A stretch of DNA of 8,958 bases from Mycobacterium sp. (GTDB lineage: Bacteria; Actinomycetota; Actinomycetes; Mycobacteriales; Mycobacteriaceae), in the NCBI GenBank assembly GCA_018500005.2, contig JAHBAP020000174.1, positions 1-8,958 on the forward strand, given 5' to 3'. The notes under the pieces were generated by a model. It saw only the letters and a program-made list of their open reading frames with translations. It was not told the origin of the DNA and did not search any database. This document shows positions 5,952 through 8,958 of this stretch, one piece after another (the first letter of the stretch is position 1; each line of letters begins with the position of its first letter). Made by a program: the position numbers and the translations under genes.

Positions 5952-8900
5952 TCATGGGAGTGCCCGGATCGGTCCGTTGCGGCTCCAGCCGAACACCCGC
6001 TTGGTGCCCTCGTCGACGACGGCGTCGGGTGCCTCGGACGCGGGGACCCGGCGGATGTAGCGCTCGATCTCGCCCCAGTCGCGGTAGTAGTCGTCACGCA
6101 GGTAGGTCGGGACGGTCGTCGTGCTCAGCAGTGCCTGAATGAACAGGAACGGTCCACCGGCGCGCGCCGACTGCCACATGTTCGACGACACTACGACCTG
6201 CTTGAGGTTGGGCCTGATCCGGTACTGCGGGACCTCTGCGATGCCCAGGTGTTCGGAAAACGGCTGCTGGCAAGGGAAGTGGGCCGCACTGGCGATATCC
6301 ATCAGCACCGGGGTCGTATCGCCGAGGAACTGCTGCGCGGTCTGCAGGATCGGCGCCCGCGGCGGGGTGAAGCCGAACCACTGCTCGTTGGACAGGTTCG
6401 GGTCGTCTGCGACGATCCGCGCGACGTTGGCCTCGGCCGGGGCGTCCTTCAACGGGAAACGCAGGTTGCGCCAGGCCAACTGCTCCTGGGTGTCGATCGG
6501 GTAGACCTTCTCGAGTGCCTTGAAGGTGCCATCGGAATTGCGCACGCCCCATTGCAGTTTCAGCGACTGCCCGTAGTGGAACTCGCCTTCCTGGTCGTAA
6601 TACCAGATCGCTCCCGCTGCGGCGACGCTCACCAGCGGACGGTCGGGACTGCGGGGCGGCAACTCGTACCACGCGGAGGTGGCCTTGGCGGCCAGGGTGT
6701 TCTCTTTGTAGCTGCCCATCACCGGGGTGGTCTTGGGGTCAAGGCCGAAGGGCAGGTACACCTTTGAGCCGTTGACCCCGACCGGGCCGAAGCCGCCGCC
6801 GGTGCCGCCGGAGAACCCGATGCCGACCACCGCCTTGTTCGGTGAGCCGTCGGAGTTGACGGTGCCGGGATTGGCGACGAACGGGGCGACCGGGTCGAGG
6901 TTGTCGCTGACTCCGTTGGGGTTGAAGCCGACTGGGTTCTCCCCGCCGAGGGGGCCGTACTTGCCCCACCGCTGGCCGGGCGCCGGTCGCAGCATCCCGG
7001 CGTTGGTGTCGGCTTCCACCAGCACCTCGTCGGCCATCGCGCAACTGTTCTTGGACAGGCCGGATGCCAGCGCCGCCAGGTTGGCCTTGCCGTTGGTGTA
7101 GGCGGGGTACCGCTGCGCGAACCCCTTGGCCATCGACCCGACGGCCAACAGCACCATGATGAGCGAGACGATCAACAGGGGCGTCGAAGCCAGCACCCGG
7201 TTGCGGCGGGTGTTTTTCACCTCGGTGTGTCCGGCGTAGTCGATCCGGAAGTGCAACCAGCCGGCGATCAATGCGGTGATGAGCGCCAGCCCCAGGAACA
7301 TCGATGTCACGGGTTTGTGCAGCAGTACCGGTTGCCGGTCGTACCACGGCACCCCGTAGTTGCCGACGTAGAACCACCCGTTGATACCCGAGGTCGCCCA
7401 GGCCACGACGAACAGCAGTGCGGTGACGTACAGCGCCAGGTTGCGGCGGCTGTGCAGACCGACGGTGGAGAAGGCGAACGCCGTCACCCCGCCGAGGGCT
7501 GCCGTCAGCCCGGCGAACGCGCCGAACTGCACGGCCCACTTGGTGGGGGTGAAGGTCAGCAGCAGCAGGCCCAGCGCGGTGCTGCCGATCAGCCGCCACA
7601 CCGGGCCCTTCGCCAGCCCCGCGACCCGGCCCTTGCGCAGCAGCATCACCAGCATGGCGAACATGCACAGCAACATCACCAGCACGCCGAACCGCCGGGT
7701 CAGCGAGGCCTCAACCTGTTCTTCCACGGTCAGGAAGTAGTAGCGCAGGAAATCCTGGTACCACGAGATCGTCGGTCCGACAACGTATTTGATCCGCACC
7801 GACTCGGCGACGGTAGCCAGGGTCTGGTCGCGGAACACCACTACGAAGAACACCGACAGCGCGGCCAAGAGTGCCGCCAGCGGTGCCAGCACCCCGTCGT
7901 CGGGACGGCGCGATCCGATGATGCCTGCGATGGTGCGGGCTCCCACCAGCAGCGGGGCCACGGCCATCAGACCCTGCGGGGCCAGCGTCACGCAGAAGAC
8001 CGCGACGATGATCGCCAGCGCGGTCGGCGCCAGCCGCCGGGTCGCCACGGTGCGCTCGACCAGCATCCACACCGCCAGCGCGCCGAAGGCGATCAGTGGC
8101 TCAGGCCGAAGGCCGTTGTTGAACGGCAGCCACGCGGCCAGGAACACCACCCCGGCGGTGGCGACGGCCACCCGGTTGCCGGCCAGTCCGCCGCGGCCCG
8201 ACCCGAGTCGAGGCAGCACGGCATGGCTCAGGATCAACCAACTCCCGATGGCCGCCGCGGTAGCAGGAACGCGCATCCAGACGCTGGCCGCGCTGACCGA
8301 GGCCATCTGCGCCAGCAGCGACTGATACCAGTCGAAGGGGGCTTCGGTGGTCCCGAAGAACCGGAAGTAGTTGGCGGTGTAGCCGGCCTCCCCGGCGAGC
8401 CGGGCGATGGTGACGTTGTAGCCGTCGTCGGAGGAGATCGCGCCGATGAGATGCCAGACCAGCAGGATGCCGATGACGCCGACGTCGGTCGGCCAGTGCC
8501 GCCACCGCCGACCGCGGCCCGCGAACCGGCGAAGACCCCGACCGCGGTCGAGTACCGCCAGGGCCACGATCGAGGCGATGACGCACAGGATCCCGGTCAC
8601 CATGACGGCGGACTTCAACGCGGTCGGCCGGGTGATGAACCGGGTGTCGACGTCGATGCGGGCGGACAGACCCGGTTGCGGCGACACCTTCAGATCGGTG
8701 AAGACCCCAGTCACCTGAGGCTTCTTGTCGGGCGCCAGGGTGCCCGCCGCCCCGGGGATGCCGACAAACTCCGCGCCGACCCCGCCGGGATTGGCCCAGA
8801 CGTGCACGGTGCTGCAAGTCCCCGACGCCACCGCGGCACGCGGTGCCACCGCGGCCACCGTGTCGCGGAAGGCGACGAACACCGTGTCGGTGTTGGCCCG

Positions 8901-8958
8901 CACGAACAGGCCGTTGCGGGCGGCGTCGATGCCGTCGGCGGGGGTGGGGGAGAACACC
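5952..8958 (-). CDS. embA: Arabinofuranosyltransferase EmbA, 5' end cut by window edge
   Basis: The C-terminal 1001 residues of EmbA, partner of EmbB in arabinogalactan arabinan synthesis. The reading frame is open to the right edge; the first full codon there is a GTG inside VFSPTPADG, an internal position in the family, so roughly 90 N-terminal residues (including the first membrane helix) lie outside. Numbered from that codon, the rest of the extracytoplasmic domain runs to about 113, followed by membrane helices starting near 114 and 157, the catalytic-loop motif [12 protein letters not shown] with Asp177-Asp178, then [33 protein letters not shown], and a soluble C-terminal domain ending [11 protein letters not shown]. 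The TTEAPFDWY and NVTIAR versions of the motif point to EmbA rather than EmbC or EmbB, as does the position immediately before embB. The C-terminal domain contains a glycine-rich loop ([12 protein letters not shown]). embC is expected upstream, beyond the right edge. Confidence 0.94.
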   Translation of the reverse strand, partial: VFSPTPADGIDAARNGLFVRANTDTVFVAFRDTVAAVAPRAAVASGTCSTVHVWANPGGVGAEFVGIPGAAGTLAPDKKPQVTGVFTDLKVSPQPGLSARIDVDTRFITRPTALKSAVMVTGILCVIASIVALAVLDRGRGLRRFAGRGRRWRHWPTDVGVIGILLVWHLIGAISSDDGYNVTIARLAGEAGYTANYFRFFGTTEAPFDWYQSLLAQMASVSAASVWMRVPATAAAIGSWLILSHAVLPRLGSGRGGLAGNRVAVATAGVVFLAAWLPFNNGLRPEPLIAFGALAVWMLVERTVATRRLAPTALAIIVAVFCVTLAPQGLMAVAPLLVGARTIAGIIGSRRPDDGVLAPLAALLAALSVFFVVVFRDQTLATVAESVRIKYVVGPTISWYQDFLRYYFLTVEEQVEASLTRRFGVLVMLLCMFAMLVMLLRKGRVAGLAKGPVWRLIGSTALGLLLLTFTPTKWAVQFGAFAGLTAALGGVTAFAFSTVGLHSRRNLALYVTALLFVVAWATSGINGWFYVGNYGVPWYDRQPVLLHKPVTSMFLGLALITALIAGWLHFRIDYAGHTEVKNTRRNRVLASTPLLIVSLIMVLLAVGSMAKGFAQRYPAYTNGKANLAALASGLSKNSCAMADEVLVEADTNAGMLRPAPGQRWGKYGPLGGENPVGFNPNGVSDNLDPVAPFVANPGTVNSDGSPNKAVVGIGFSGGTGGGFGPVGVNGSKVYLPFGLDPKTTPVMGSYKENTLAAKATSAWYELPPRSPDRPLVSVAAAGAIWYYDQEGEFHYGQSLKLQWGVRNSDGTFKALEKVYPIDTQEQLAWRNLRFPLKDAPAEANVARIVADDPNLSNEQWFGFTPPRAPILQTAQQFLGDTTPVLMDIASAAHFPCQQPFSEHLGIAEVPQYRIRPNLKQVVVSSNMWQSARAGGPFLFIQALLSTTTVPTYLRDDYYRDWGEIERYIRRVPASEAPDAVVDEGTKRVFGWSRNGPIRALP

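Noticed and set aside
5921..6097. Upstream extension of embB by 59 residues
   Set aside because: It would overlap the embA C-terminus, and the residues are not EmbB-like; the ATG at 5920 starts a normal EmbB N-terminus.
4934..6767. Long overlapping + strand open frames opposite embB and embA
   Set aside because: Antisense shadows with low-complexity Arg/Gly-rich translations, overlapping well-recognised genes.
1..8958. tRNA, rRNA, riboswitch, CRISPR array or insertion sequence
   Set aside because: Non-coding space totals only a few short gaps, and none shows cloverleaf, repeat-spacer or terminal inverted-repeat structure.

Overview
The window looks like chromosomal DNA from a mycobacterium, most likely a non-tuberculous, Mycolicibacterium-type species. 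The evidence is high-GC codon use, two adjacent emb arabinosyltransferase genes, a 13E12-type DUF222/HNH gene, an MPT64-family protein and a DUF6636-type secreted protein. All family assignments come from reading the translations and from memory of the families; no search was run.

Region by region: bases 1-28 are not genomic. They match the Illumina Nextera transposase adaptor (18 of the 19 mosaic-end bases), so position 1 is an untrimmed contig end. On the + strand a tight two-gene unit follows: a 153-aa secreted, cysteine-rich DUF6636-type protein (96-557), then, 8 bp later, a 229-aa predicted lipoprotein of the MPT64/DUF3298 family (566-1255). One base separates it from a convergent minus-strand DUF222-HNH (13E12 family) gene (1257-2585). 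A 92-bp gap precedes the end of embB (minus, 2678-5920, 1080 aa). After 31 bp comes embA (minus, 5952-8958), whose N-terminus runs off the right edge.

How the genes work together: EmbA and EmbB are polytopic membrane arabinofuranosyltransferases that form a complex building the arabinan of cell-wall arabinogalactan, and they are the target of ethambutol. embC would be expected beyond the right edge. The two left-hand genes encode exported or envelope-anchored proteins of unknown function and are probably co-transcribed. The 13E12-type gene lies between these units and marks a departure from the gene order downstream of embB in M. tuberculosis. I see no RNA genes, CRISPR array, insertion-sequence ends or convincing new system. 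The most useful observations are the adaptor at the contig end, the lipobox on an MPT64-family protein, the ethambutol-sensitive-type residues in EmbB, and the layout around the 13E12-type gene.
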